NCBI GenBank assembly: GCA_907165065.1
Contig: OU015525.1
Span: 52,833,537-52,897,536, forward strand
Direction: 5' to 3'
From: Caprimulgus europaeus
Lineage: Eukaryota > Chordata > Aves > Caprimulgiformes > Caprimulgidae
DNA length: 64,000 nt
Below, one piece after another: positions 39,535-51,654 of this stretch. The notes beneath the pieces were generated by a model that saw only the letters and a program-made list of their open reading frames with translations, ran no database searches and was not told the origin of the DNA. Each line of letters opens with the position of its first letter. Positions within the stretch are counted from its first letter, which is position 1. Position numbers and translations under genes: made by a program.

Positions 39535-41267
39535 AAAATACTAAGTTCATGTTTTATTTACAGACCAGCTTTCAAACAATTATTGGCATTTTAAGATAAC
39601 TGCTTAACCCTATGAGTACATGAATAAAATGAAGCCGTAAAAAAACCCAACCAAACAAAAAAACAATAATCAAAGTTCCATTGTAACAGTTCCAAACCCC
39701 ACTATTTTCAATTTCTATTTAGAAAAGCCAGATGTGATCTGCCACACAGTAACTTAGCAGAAACTGCTCTAACACTTTCGTATGTTACTGGTATCACAAA
39801 TGACCAGTGTTATCCAACCAGGTGCACAAGAGTGCAGGTTTTTTTTTCCCATTCTAACTTCAAATGAAGTTCTGACAACAGCTGTAGTATTTACAAATTT
39901 AAAATAAAGGCTCAATATCCCTTTGGATTACATTACCACTCATATTATGTCTTCTCTTAGCAGACTGCAATCCAAAGACCATGCATTTTGTTGACTCTGT
40001 GAGTTAACAGTTACATTAGCAGCATCTACACCAGCTTGTCTGAAAAAAAACAAAGGCAACTCTAAGTAACAGACTATTAGTGAACACTGATTCTGGAAAA
40101 ATTATGACTGAAATAATTCACTGAAGTCTCCCTCTTGCTGAGAGGTGGTGTGCCAGAAGTCAGAATTTTTTTAACATGAACAGGCCTTACTAGCTGGTGT
40201 GACCAGTCACAACACAAAACCTGGCCTGACCACTGCAGGCAGGTATGCGACAGCCCATGGCTGTGCTTGGCAGCTGGGGAGGTCCGGCAGTGACACCTGG
40301 TCACTCACCAGTGCAGCTAATCCTCCTGCGCTGCCAGAAACACTCCTTTGCCTGCACTGTGCTAGGCTAGGTGAACTGAAAGCTGCATAATAAAAATGAC
40401 AGCCTCAGGCTGTATTAGCTTAACTAAGTTCTACTGGGTCCAAGGTAAGGAAAATGCCTCCTCCATGCTGCACCCTTTTTTGCTTTGTGGCTCTGTCCCA
40501 TCTCCAGGGGCCTCCATAAAAGTGAACACAGAAACAAAGGAGGCGACTCTTTCCCCCACAGAAGGGACTGGTAAATGCCACAACTCTTCTGCCTCGCCAG
40601 CCAGGACCACTGCAAATAATGCAGTTTTTTCAGGAAAGCAAATATTTCATTAAACTTGCCACCTTGATTAAAATAAGAGGATATCTGATGGAATGCAGTA
40701 AGAAGCAATTTCATTTTGATTGCCATCCCTTCTCACACTCTGTTGTACCAAGCTCTAACACCTACATTAGGTGAAAAAAAGGAAGAATTAAAAAGCTTAG
40801 GGAAACAATGTCTCTTTCTCAGAAATTGTAGGTATAACTTTCAAAATTATGAAAAACAAGTATTTCCTTTCCACGGTTGTTATTTTCTCAGATCTCGGTG
40901 TTTTTAAACATAACTCACTGATTTTGATATTTACATCATATGCAGTATTCCATACTGGATGAAACAAAACATCAGCCAGTGATGATCCTTGCTTTATAGA
41001 GAACTTGGTCATCTTCTCAAATTAAATTGGGTATTAGTGCATTATACTGCTAATGACAACAAAACTATTTCATATTCTAAGAAAACCCATCTCTGAAATG
41101 CTTTAAAATACCTAACCAAGCAATGCCATGTGTTCCTATGTAGCATTCAAATCCTCTAAAAATATGTTTTCTTGAAAAGATAATTCTCAGTCTAAACATA
41201 GACCAATAACAGACTTTGTTCAATTTCATTTCTTATATTATTACCAATAAAGTTTCTGCTTTAGTTT
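39535..41267 (-). other. ZBTB14: Probable ZBTB14 3'UTR
   Basis: AT-rich sequence after the TGA stop at 41268-41270. A minus-strand AATAAA at 39553-39558 (TTTATT on plus) is the first canonical polyadenylation signal I found, giving a 3'UTR of about 1.7 kb. I recognise no repeat inside it. The end point is a candidate only. Confidence 0.5.
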
Positions 41268-42982
41268 TCAACTACAAGCTATAGTTTCTAATTGCTGCTC
41301 TGCTTCTGCAGCCATAGCTGCTGCCTGTAACTGTTCTGTTTCACTCTGGATGGAATTGGCTGCAGTAACTTGTTTTCTTTCACTGTGCATATTGTTCTCA
41401 TGCCTTTTTAGATCGGATGCTTTAGCAAACGCTTTAGTGCAGGAACTGCAGACAAAAGGCTTCTCCCCTCGGTGTCTTCGTTCATGGTCTTTGAGATGGG
41501 ACTTGTGCTTGAAAGCTTTATCACACATATGGCATGCAAATGGCCTCTCATTACTGTGAACTCTCTCATGCTTTTTTAGATCCGGTGCACGAATGAAAGA
41601 CTTTCCACATACCTCGCAACTGTAAGGCTTGTACCCTGTGTGTATTTTCAGGTGCTCTTTCAAATGAGCTTGTGTGGTAAAGCCCTTTGTACACATTTCA
41701 CAAACAAATGGTCTATCAGCAGTGTGGAGCTTTTCATGTTTTCTCAATCGTGCTTCATCAGAAAATGTCTTACCACAAGCCTGACATACAATATGTTCCC
41801 TGTGACCGTAAAGCAAATACTCAAACTTCATATCCCCAGCTGCTGTGGTCCAGCCTGGTGTCTGTTCATCTTTCACTTCACTTATGCCATCGTTAAACGT
41901 CAAAGCCTGAGGGGTCTGAGATCCTAAGTCTTTTGATTCAGTTGTTTCCATAGGCTCTACTTCTTGGCCATAGCAGTTTACTTTTCGAACCTCTTCACTT
42001 CCCAACTCTTTCAGAATTGCCTCTTGCACTCTCAGGGTCGTGGTAGGTGATTTTCCGTCTTCCTGACTTGGAGGAGTTCCTTCTACCGTCACATCTGATG
42101 GACTATCATCATGATCTCCAATTTCTTCCACCTCATCATCCTGGGTATCATTAGGTTCCCCCATAGGACGGTTTATTTTTAGACAGTACTTGCTCTTGGA
42201 CTGTGTGTTTTCTTCAGGACTAGATACATCACGTTTTTGAGAGCAGAGTTTATCCAGAAATCGAATACCAAGAATCTGGCCTGATGACATCATCAAATTT
42301 ACATCCTCCTTCTTAACAGAAATCTTTGCAGTGTACATGTAATTGAGAACTTCCTCAAAAATATCAGAACGGAGAAAATCTATTTCTATTACTGACGAAC
42401 TATCAACTTCCAGTTTTTTGAAAAGCTTTTTGAAATAGGTACTGCAGGCAGCAAGCACGCACCTGTGTGCTCTGAATTTAACATCTTCAACCACAATAGC
42501 TATGTCACAAAATTCTCCTTCCAAACGTTGTTCGTTTAATGTTTTCAGGAATACAGTTTTGTGATCATCATCATTATATTTAATGGTTTCAGACATACTG
42601 ATGAAAAACTCCTGTAAAATAACAAGGGAAAGTTTTGTAATTTTTATTAAGTAGTCTAAGTAATAAAATCCCAACAGCTGATGTCGTTTACACACTAAAA
42701 TAATTGACTTTTTTTTTTTGCTTAACATGGCCAGAAAAAGCCTTTCAGATTATTTGATTTTATATACAGATATTAATTTATTGAAATATTTATTGATTCG
42801 GTCATCCAAAATTGGAAACGCTCTCTGTGAAGTTGCAGTTCTCAGTAAATGTATGACCCAACTGCAGCACAAGTCAGTCTTATAGCTAAAGGTAATGTTA
42901 ATACTAAAAAATGTGTAAGAAATATCCTAAATGTGTCAGCATAATAAACTAAATATGAAATATCAAATACAAGCCTTACCAT
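41268..42982 (-). CDS. ZBTB14: Zinc finger and BTB domain-containing protein 14 (ZF5), join of 41268-42611 and 42980-42982
   Basis: Predicted 448 aa from the spliced ATG (442 aa from the internal ATG at 42596). From family knowledge it is a nuclear BTB/POZ transcription factor, mostly a repressor, that binds GC-rich elements. Visible domains: BTB at about residues 36-105, including CDIAIVVED and the HRCVLAACS core; an acidic linker at about 156-173; five C2H2 fingers with Cys/His at 277/280/293/297, 305/308/321/325, 333/336/349/353, 361/364/377/381 and 389/392/405/410. The last finger has four residues between its histidines. The C-terminus is Glu/Ala/Gln-rich and ends ETIACS. The N-terminal MEFFISMSETIK matches the mammalian start and needs ATG from the upstream exon (ATG|GTAAGG) joined to GAG at 42611 after the acceptor TTTTACAG. 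The frame upstream of 42611 to 42728 is intron. The protein looks intact; length matches human (449 aa). Confidence 0.96.
42594..42596 (-). other. ZBTB14: Alternative internal ZBTB14 start codon (Met7)
   Basis: The second in-frame ATG begins MSETIKYNDDD. It has A at -3, whereas the spliced upstream ATG has T at -3 but G at +4. Initiation at both by leaky scanning is plausible. A transcript that skips the upstream ATG or keeps the 368-nt intron would depend on this one. Confidence 0.5.
42612..42979 (-). other. ZBTB14: ZBTB14 intron 2 (368 nt)
   Basis: Donor GTAAGG at 42979-42974 and acceptor TTATTTTACAG ending at 42612. If it is retained, the first ATG reads into the intron for 45 more codons and stops at 42842, so the main protein would have to start at Met7. 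Placement rests on splice consensus plus the conserved MEFFIS peptide. Confidence 0.8.
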
Positions 42983-43063
42983 GAACAATGCAGGAAATTT
43001 CCTAAACAGATGATTGTTAAATATATGAAACGTAGTCAACCCTTACAATGGGCCACTTTCAGC
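42980..43063 (-). other. ZBTB14: ZBTB14 exon 2: 5'UTR plus the initiator ATG
   Basis: An 84-nt exon bounded by a strong acceptor (TATTATCTTCCTTGCAG|GCTG) and a donor directly after ATG. An in-frame TAA lies upstream of the ATG within the exon, which supports initiation here. A second GTAAGG donor at 43046-43041 inside the exon could produce a 17-nt version without the ATG. Confidence 0.75.
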
Positions 43064-45315
43064 CTGCAAGGAAGATAATAACATTTTAAGAAATTATAAA
43101 ATGTATTCCAAAAATTGGTTTAAATTAGTGTTAAAACACAGCATTTTCAATTGTTTAAAGGATATAAAATACAATGCTAAAATGCCCAGTTATTTAGACT
43201 GATTCTACAGAAGACTGCATAAACTGATCTGATAGCACTGCTGTTACAAACCATGTGTTTATTTTTCTCTGGCTTCTTCATTCTTCTGACTCCACTTCCC
43301 TGCTACTAACTCTGCATTAGATCTAAAAGTCTGAAAAACCTCTACAAGAATCAGTAGAGTTAACTCAGTAACCAATCCATCACAGCGGTGATTAGTCTTC
43401 TGCTGAATCAGTGAGCTGAGCAAGGCTGGCGGAGGGACAGGCAAGCAGAGCAAGCATCCCAAAGGAGAGCAGACTGGGCTGTGGATGGATGCACATCCAG
43501 CACCAGGGAGAGACACCAAGGACATCAGATCTCTGAAGAACAGAGATACTTGAACAGCAGAAGGATACTGCAAAATGCGTAATTATTCAATGCCAATCTC
43601 TCACTGAAATCTAATTGTGATAAAAGCATGAAATGCAGTGGAGAGGAGGGAATTTAATATTTGGTTCAGCACCTCTCTCCACCACCTGTGTGGTACGGAG
43701 CTACTGGGAACTCCATTCCTAAATTCCAATTTATCCTTGACCATACATGAAACGGAAGCAGCTGACAGGTATGCAACTTCCACTCTTGGTGCTGGTGTTT
43801 AACATGGTATGGAAACACCTGGCTCTCTACAAATACATTTGCAGGTCTGGCTTCTCAGCGTACATCACCACTGACTAAAAAGAACTGAGGAAGGCCAATT
43901 TTTTTTTCCTTAGTCCTACATAACCAGAAGTTAAGAGAGCCAGATAGGAAGTGCATGAAGTACACAAAAGAAAACAAAACCAAGAAACACCGTATGTGTT
44001 TTTCTGGGCTGTCTGAGTCCACAGCCCCAGGATGAGGCATCAGTCCTGCACCAAACTGGGCAGGACAAACAACCATTTCCACACAATCTGTTTAAAGGTC
44101 TTTGCAAGCTGGGGAAAATGCCACTTGCTTTTTAGGCAAACAGCAAAGCGTCACTGCCAATAACCTAGCAGCAACCCCACCGTTTTGTGAAACAATGCGC
44201 AATTTTGCTGCAGTTCTATTGAAAGTTACTAAGCGAGAACCACCTATAGGGGAAGTACAGCGTTGCCGAGGACACAGGGGCGTGTAATTGGTGACAGAAA
44301 CAAAGTTCCTGCTCTGCGAGTGGAGCACGGTGGGCGCTTGGCCGAAGTATCTCTAGCAGCGAGCCAGGGCAGGGGGAAACGCCACTTCCACTGGGCTACT
44401 TGTTCCGCGGGGTAACTCCGGTTACTCCTGCACACACACGGGCTTTTTACACCGCCGTCACCACCGGAGGCACGGGGGAGGGAATATGTCTGGGGCTGTA
44501 ACTGTTGGTGCAGCTCCTGCCGCCGCCGCCGCCGTCCGAGGGAGGCTGGCTGCCTCGCCCCACCAGCTCTCACGGCTCCGAAGCGCGCTGGCGCCGCGCT
44601 GACTGCCGTGCCCGCGGCCGCCCGGGCAGCCAGGCGCACGCCTGCTCCACGAACCCGCCGGCGAGGACGCGGCGCAGGCGGGTTCCCGGCGAGGCCCAGC
44701 CCAGCCGGGCCTCCACGGGAACCCGCGGCTGCCGGCGCGGCCCTGCGGTGGGGGGACGCGGCCCGCGCTCCCGGCCCGTCGTCGGGGGCGCCCGCGAGCA
44801 GCAGGCGGCCTCTCTCCGGAGCGAGCCCAGCGCTTCCCCCCGCCCCGCGCCGCCTCACCGGGCTGCGCGGGGACGGCACCCCCTCCCCCTCGCACCAGCG
44901 GTTCTCGCGCGCGCCCGCCCTGCCGGTGGCGGTGGCGTCGGCCGAAACGCCGCCAGGCCGCGGCCGCGCGCCCCTTTGTTGCGACCGGCGCTGCGCGGGG
45001 CCCGCGCGCCCCGACGTGCGCATCCGCGGCTGGACGTGTCCTCCTCCTCGCCCTCCCCCCGCCGCGCGCGCGGGAGGCAGGCAGGCAGGCGCGCGACGGC
45101 TCCGAGCTGCTGACGGCGGCGGCGGGCGCGCCCGCGGCGCCTCCATCTCACACAGCGCGAGCTGCCGGGGCTGTAACGGCCGGCAGCAGCCCGGGCTGCT
45201 GGAGGCGGCGGCAGTGAGCGGGGGAGGAAGGGGGGCGCGCAACGCAAGGGCGGCCCTGCCGTCTAGCGCAGGGAGGGGGGGGGGAGGGTGGGATGGGTAG
45301 ACGGCTCGCGCTTAC
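43064..45315 (-). other. ZBTB14: ZBTB14 intron 1 (candidate, 2,252 nt)
   Basis: Runs from a GGCAG|GTAAGC donor in the CpG island to the acceptor at 43064. The distal half (43064 to about 44390) is AT-rich and shows nothing further; the proximal half lies in the CpG island. Confidence 0.6.
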
Positions 45316-46285
45316 CTGCCGCGCGCGCGCGCGGAACCGCACTTCCCGGGGAGCGCGGGGGGCTGCCGCTGCCGCCGCTGCCGCCGCGCGGGAGGGGGCC
45401 GGGGAGGGGGGGAAGGAAGGGAGGGAGGGAGGAAGGGGGAATTTGGGGAGGGGGGGTTGGGGGGGGGTCTGCGCGCGTCTCTCGGCAGTCACCACCGCCT
45501 CCTGCACGAGCACTCAGTGCGCGCGCGCGCGCCGGGGGCGGGGGTACGTGCATGCGCGGTGCGAGCAGGGCGCGCCCGTGGCGGGGAGCGTGGCGGAGGC
45601 GGAGGGGAGGAGAGCGGGGAGAGCGCAGCGGATCCATCTCCCTTTTCGGGGGGCCCGCTCGGCGGCGGCCCGGCGAGGGAGGAGAGGACGGAGGAGCAGT
45701 ACGGCGAGGCGTGGCGGCCCTCGCCGAACAGGCGCAGGGCAGCCGCTCCCGCCGCGCCGCAGGAACCCGACCCGCCGCGCCTGCGCTCGCGAGCCCGAGC
45801 CCAGCGGCGTCTTCCCGCCTGGCGGCGCACGGCCGCGAGCCCGACGCGGGCTCGGCCCCGAGCCGGGTGCCAGGCGGGAGAGGGGGAGGGTGATGCGACG
45901 AGCGGGGCCGCGCGCCGGGCACGCCCCGGCGGGCAGGAAGGGGCGCTCGCACCCGGCGGCGGCGCGTCAGCGCGAGGCGGCAGCGGGGTGCCGCGGCTCT
46001 CCGAAAGAAGCGGCGGGGGCCTGCGCGGCTGCCGCCTCCGGGGGACGCGGGGCGGGGCGGTAATTTAGGCGGGAGTTTTAAAAAGCCGTTAGCTGGCGAG
46101 TGCGCGTGGGCGGGCGGCCCCCGGCGTCCCGGGTGTTCGCAGTCGCGTTGTAACTGTTCGGTGGCAGCCGGGCTGTAGCAGGGGTCTGTGGCCAAGGGCG
46201 AAGGCTGCGTTTCTGCGCCGCAACGCCCTTCCCCCGCCATTGTGTCTTCGGCGTGTCACAGGGAGGGAAACGGCCACCTTCCAAA
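44390..46285 (-). promoter_or_regulatory. ZBTB14: ZBTB14 CpG-island promoter
   Basis: About 1.9 kb of very high GC and CpG, with GCGCGC runs (45061-45073, 45318-45333, 45519-45533), G-rich purine tracts at 45270-45290 and 45395-45468 (G-quadruplex potential), and many GC-box-like GGGCGG motifs. The island extends well past exon 1 to the right, so a divergent non-coding transcript is possible but I could not identify one. Long open frames here (for example 44244-45242 and 45263-46240) are Arg/Ala/Pro-rich composition artefacts. Confidence 0.85.
45316..45650 (-). other. ZBTB14: Candidate ZBTB14 non-coding exon 1; 5' end uncertain
   Basis: The exon end at 45316 is given by GGCAG|GTAAGC, the clearest minus-strand donor I found in the island. 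The right boundary is a guess, since no TATA box or other start mark is visible. The exon contains a (GC)n stretch at 45318-45333. Confidence 0.45.
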
Positions 46286-49200
46286 GGCCGCTGCAGTTCG
46301 TCACTTGCTTTCTGTTGCTTGAACATCTGGGGTTTGAATTTTAAAGAAATGACACCATCACCGGAAACAAATAAAAGCTGTTACTGCTCGGCTCGTCTTC
46401 CACCTCTGGTTATTATCTTTGAAAACAGTTAATTGTTCATCATACCCTGATTGGTGCGTCATGCAGCGAAATAATGTGTGTAAATAAAGCTAAATCGAGT
46501 GTTGCTGTTAAATGTAAAATGCAGCAGTTCTGCTAGAAAAAAGGTGAAGTGTCAGTATAATAACTACTTGTGTTGAATATTACAGCAGTGTAAACAAGTT
46601 ACTGGAATAGTGGAATCATCCTCTGGGAGCAACGTAGGGACTTTTTTCATCAGGTTGGTAACTCCTGCCCCTTCCTGTGTGGCAAGGGGGGTTCCCTTTT
46701 AAAAATGACATGCTGTCTCTTGCCTCTAACACTCCTGTGGTAACCCTGCTAGTCTTGAGAAATGCGTAACTGCAGAATTCACCGTGCTGACCAGCAAATT
46801 GCAGCTCTTCATTTGGTTTTGCACTCTGTTTCTGCTCTATCTGTACAGCGCCTGGCACAGTATGGATATGCTTAATACCTCGGGCCAACTCCCAGTGGAG
46901 AAAGGCACAGTACCATAGGAAAGGTATGGCTATCCATTCTTTCTCTCTGTTTTATTGTGTTGTAGGCTACTTCTGCATGTGTACTGCATGTTTCAAATTG
47001 TATCATTGGTAGCTCTCCGAGATACTAAAGTAGGGGAAGTGTGCATTCAGTGTCCAGATGTCTTAACTATGAATTGTGGAGAATGAAAAATAAAGCATTG
47101 TTGTTGTCTAACTGTGTCATGTTTTTTTGTGACATTTGATGCCCCGGGTATTTGCTGTGTGGCCTGAAGCTGGCAGTGCTGTTGGGTGAGCTAACAAACT
47201 GAGAGAAAGACTTCCTCGTTTCTGTGTGGAAGCGCTGCAACACTACCAGATTGTAAATGCTGTCGGTAATAGTATAAAACGTGCACAGTGAGCAGCAGGA
47301 GTAAAGGTTGTTAGAATTTAGCAGTACCAGGTAATAATAATAAAATTGCAGGTGCATTTCAGACAGCTGCTAATCAATGGCTTAATTAAACTATTGCCTG
47401 TGAGACAATTATGTGTTTCCTCGTGACTACTTCTGCTGAGTGATTGAAGTGGGCAAGAAATAGAAACCAGCATCACATGGGAATCCAAGTTTCTCATGAA
47501 ACCTGCTAGTCTAATGTGTACCTGTGAACACATACCCTATACAGCTCATGAACACCCTGTGCTGAAAAGCAACAGAGGAGCCTACAAGTCATCTCAAGAG
47601 TTGGTGTGTGGAAAGCCCTGGTAGAATAGCTGTGTATATAAAACTGACGCATGATAACAGGTCTGAATCTGGACATGTTGCACTAGGTTTTGGAAATAAA
47701 AGACAAAAGGTAAAGGTCACAGAAATTTCCACTGAAAGAAAAGACCTGAGATTGAAAACATGTATTATTGAAGGTGAAGCTTAGGCATAAGAAAACACGT
47801 CTCCGCTAGCATGTCTGTGGGCTAATATAAGTAGTCGTGTCTGTTCCCAAAAGCAAGTATTTTTTAAATCTACCGGAAAATACCCTTCTGCAGAAACTAT
47901 GTAACCAGGAAGAAAAAATATCCTGATAAGCATCTGGCTGAAGCACTCTTCCTGCGAAATTACCCTATACCCAGCTATCACAGATTAACTTCTGAGCTTT
48001 GAAGTATTTTTGCTGTTTTCCTATCTGCCAAGCTGGACTGTAGATACTGTGAAACTATTTAACAGGCTGTTTGCAGACTGTTTGGATTGCAGGGGTATCT
48101 GCGGGGGGCGGGGTGGGGTGGAAGAGCCCTTTGTAGGATGCACTTGTTCGTTTAGAAAGTTGTGTATCAGGAACGAAGAATGACAAGTGCCACTTCCTGC
48201 AACTCTACGTGAGGCGTCTCAAGTGGCATGCAGGGAAGGCTGAAGGTTTGCATGTAGCACGTTCTAAGTGGCAACTGGTTTTAAAATGTATATTAAGTGC
48301 CAGTGGGTTCTTGTGTGGTTGTGATGGTTAGATGTATAAAGTCTGTATGAGTTAAAAGTGATGATATGAACATTGTAATATTATGGCCAGTTTTTGTGTA
48401 TGCAAGTTGTATCTTGGTCCTGCAGAAATGGTCGTCATACAAGGACATAGATTTTCTGTGTTCACCTTTCGTGGGTCAGATTTCTCATCAGGCCGAGCAG
48501 ACAAAAGAAAATGCAGATACAAATGTCCAATATTTGTGAAAGGGAATTGCAGAGCCCACCAGCATATTCAGCAAGGACAGCCGATGTAAGCCTCCAGAGA
48601 CAGTGAGTCAATGTGCAAGGACCGAGGAGGACAGGCAGGGAGCAGATGCTCCTTGCAGTGTGTGTTTCCCATAGCAACCTGGCAAATTTCCCAGCAGAAA
48701 TTTGTGTGTGAGTTAGTCATGATTTTGCATCACTTGCTTACTCACTTCTGTATTCTCAAGCATCCCCACAAAGGAGGGAATAGTAGAGACAAATGTGGAG
48801 TAGCAGAGCATACATGGTGTCCCAGAGAGGCTGTGTAATTTATGCCCAAGAATATATTTGTACATATGGGTAAGCTGAAATAGGGAAGTGGTGTGCACAG
48901 TTTCAGGTGGTGGACTCATGATAGATACCAGTCTCTATGTTCTGAAAAAGGATGCAAGGGAAAAAAAAAAAAAAAAAAAAAAAAGGAGCAGAGCAGAAGA
49001 AAAGAGCTTCAAAATTATTTGGAGGGATGCAGGAAGTGTTTTACAGTGAAAGACTTTAAAAGCACAAGCTATTTAGCTTTCTCAACAAGAATGCATTAGA
49101 ATGATTTGATTACAGACAACTTACTTTACTTAATGAAGAAAAAATACCGAGTGAATAAAAGGATCTTTAGTCTGAAGACAAGAGACCTGAATTGCCCATA

Positions 49201-51654
49201 GGTGGAAGCTGAGACCGTGAAACCATTCAGGTAGGCAATGAAGCGTACATTTTTTAAACAGCGGGAATGATTAACTGTTGGAAGAAACCAGCAAGAAAAC
49301 TAATGGATTCTCCATCTCTTGAAATCCTCAAGTGAAAAAATGAATGCCTTTGAAAGTTATGCTTAGTCACATGCTAGTTAATTGGCTTAAAGTAACAGCA
49401 GCAAGCGACATTGTGTCCTCTCATTTTATAATAGGAGGTCAAATGAGATGGTTAGAGTAGTTCTCTTTGGCTTGCCAGTCTGTGAAATACTGCAACTGCC
49501 AAAGGCCTACATTAAAAGAAAAATTATGCTTTGAAGTTCAGCAGTCCAAGGGTAAAGAAGGCAGAATTAAGGTTACTCAAGTAATCTTCACTATGATCCT
49601 CTGCGCATTTGCATTGTGATGCACTCTGAACTGCTCGGTCGCTCAGATTTTCCTCTCAGCATGGACCATTAGCAAAGTTATAATCCTAAATCCTTAGAAA
49701 TCAGACTCTTCTATTGCTTGATCTAAAGAAATAGCTCCTGCCTCTTTGCTTTTATGTGGGTCAGCCCTTAGTAAGGGGTGCAATGAACAAATAATTGTAT
49801 AAAGGACTGGCAGAATGAAAGGCACTTTGTATTAATGTCAAGTTAATGAAAGTATGGCAACTGTGGATCTTCAAGGAGAGGATACCCCATTAGGCCATCA
49901 GACTTTTCCTGCCTATTCTGAAAGGCAGCATGGGTATGGAGAAGGCATGATCCTGCTGTACTGAGAGCAAATATTTCATTCCTAAATGCAGATAGAGGAC
50001 ATTGGTCACAGCCTAGTTGCAGAATACAATGTATTTTTGCAGTGAGGATTTTCTTTCTCCTATTTATGTGTGTTACCTGAGAAGCAGACTCATCTCAGGT
50101 AACGTACTGAGACTACCATATGCCTGTTAGGAAAAGGAATGACACTAGGAAAATTGGCTACCCAGCAATTTGCTTGAACCCATTCTACTTACAGTCAGTG
50201 GGAAAGTTGCCACTTGTAAAGGAAGTAGATGTAAACCCCTAATTTATAACCCAATGTATAGATAAAACTGTCTTATTGACTAACATGAATTTTCTAATAC
50301 ATCACTTCATATTTAGAAAGTAATATCAAATTTTGACTGATAAAAATGTATAGAGCTATGTAATTATCTTTAAAACCCATTATAAAGGATTCCCTTTCTA
50401 TGGCTGTGTGCATAACAGAGTATCTAGGAATTTTACTAATTTGAAGTTAAATAATGGTGTAAGTACATTTTCAGGGGAGAGGGGAAAGAGGATTTTAATT
50501 TATAATGTTGCCTGCCTTTGTCTTTTAGCAGTCTCAACAGTACATTAAAAATCTGTATGATGGAGTATGAAAGAAAAACCTAAACCTACATTTATTTTCT
50601 TTCTAGTGAGCCTCTTTTTTTTAGGCCCTTCCCAAATGTCATAGTGTTCAGAGATCTCATCCAACATCCACTAGAGTAACTAGAATGGCTCCCACTGATT
50701 TGCATGGAAGACAGTATCAAGATGTGTTAAGGATAGGACTGCACATATCCTGTCTCTCTTCAAATGTAGTGGAGTTTTGTTTTGATAATTCTAAAGCTAT
50801 TACTGTAAATTATCAGTCTCATTTCGTATAAGATGAAAAACTATGTCTCCATTTAGTTTGGTAGGAGTTTGGAAAAATAAAAATCCTCTATTAGAATCAA
50901 TATAAGTGTTATTACCATCTTCCTCTGTCTGCTTTCTCAGGACTGGATTTTGCAAGTGATCTTCTGCGTTACTCAATGTGAACAAAGTTTGTGGAATAAT
51001 ACAATGACTGTGCCAAATCCTATTGGATTCATTGTTTAAAACTGAAGCAGTCCCCTGTGAACTAGTCTGGATCTCCTCCAATGTTCATTATTAGTATATG
51101 CTTCATCCCTGTATCATATGGCTACTTGCCTTGGCCAAAAGAAACAATGGATTAATTGCTTGGTGGTTTTGGCTCCATCCCTCTATTAAAGTCTACAGAC
51201 CCTAAGAATACCCAAATACTTTTATTTTAAGATCACTACCATGTCAGAATATGAGAGCTTACTTTTAGTAGTGTAGGACTGCATAGTTAATACAAGTTTA
51301 TATTTCTTTGCTTTTCTAAAGAGAAATAAAAAATAGTAAGACTGTTAGCTTCTTACCTGAAATTAAGATAGTAATTTTTAATAGGCATTAAAGAGTAGCA
51401 CAAAAGGAAAAGTGTTTCATTTAGTGATGGATTGGGAACTTAGCTGGGAATCAGTATGCTGCAGTCTATCCTTGATTCTTCTCTAAGAAGTCATGACCTT
51501 GGTTACTCACCTCTGTTTCCTTCTCTCTTCCATTAAGCTGTGCTCATTTTGATGCTTAGGTTATAAAGGTTACAAGAAGAGGCATTGGCTCCAGCTACGT
51601 TGCCTTCCACATTAAAAAAATATTAATAAGGTATATGGTTATTAATGGAAGTAA
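46286..51654. other. ZBTB14 upstream flank, nothing recognised
   Basis: Moderate AT content. No exon, RNA gene or transposon recognised apart from the A24 run. Confidence 0.55.
48961..48984. repeat. A24 homopolymer
   Basis: Twenty-four consecutive A. No recognisable retrocopy precedes it. Confidence 0.95.

Noticed and set aside
42612..42728. Extra N-terminal residues if ZBTB14 were started at the ATG at 42728
   Set aside because: This part lies upstream of a clear splice acceptor, has intron composition, and does not match the conserved MEFFIS start.
44244..46240. Two minus-strand frames of more than 320 codons and several overlapping plus-strand frames of 110-260 codons
   Set aside because: They lie in an extreme-GC CpG island where stop codons are rare, overlap each other on both strands, and are Arg/Ala/Pro/Gly-rich without domains.
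48383..48589. 68-codon plus-strand frame with Cys/Lys/Arg-rich end, considered as a zinc-binding peptide
   Set aside because: Cysteine spacing fits no finger and there is no supporting exon structure.
48961..48984. A24 run as the tail of a processed pseudogene
   Set aside because: No gene-like sequence precedes it and no target-site duplication is evident.
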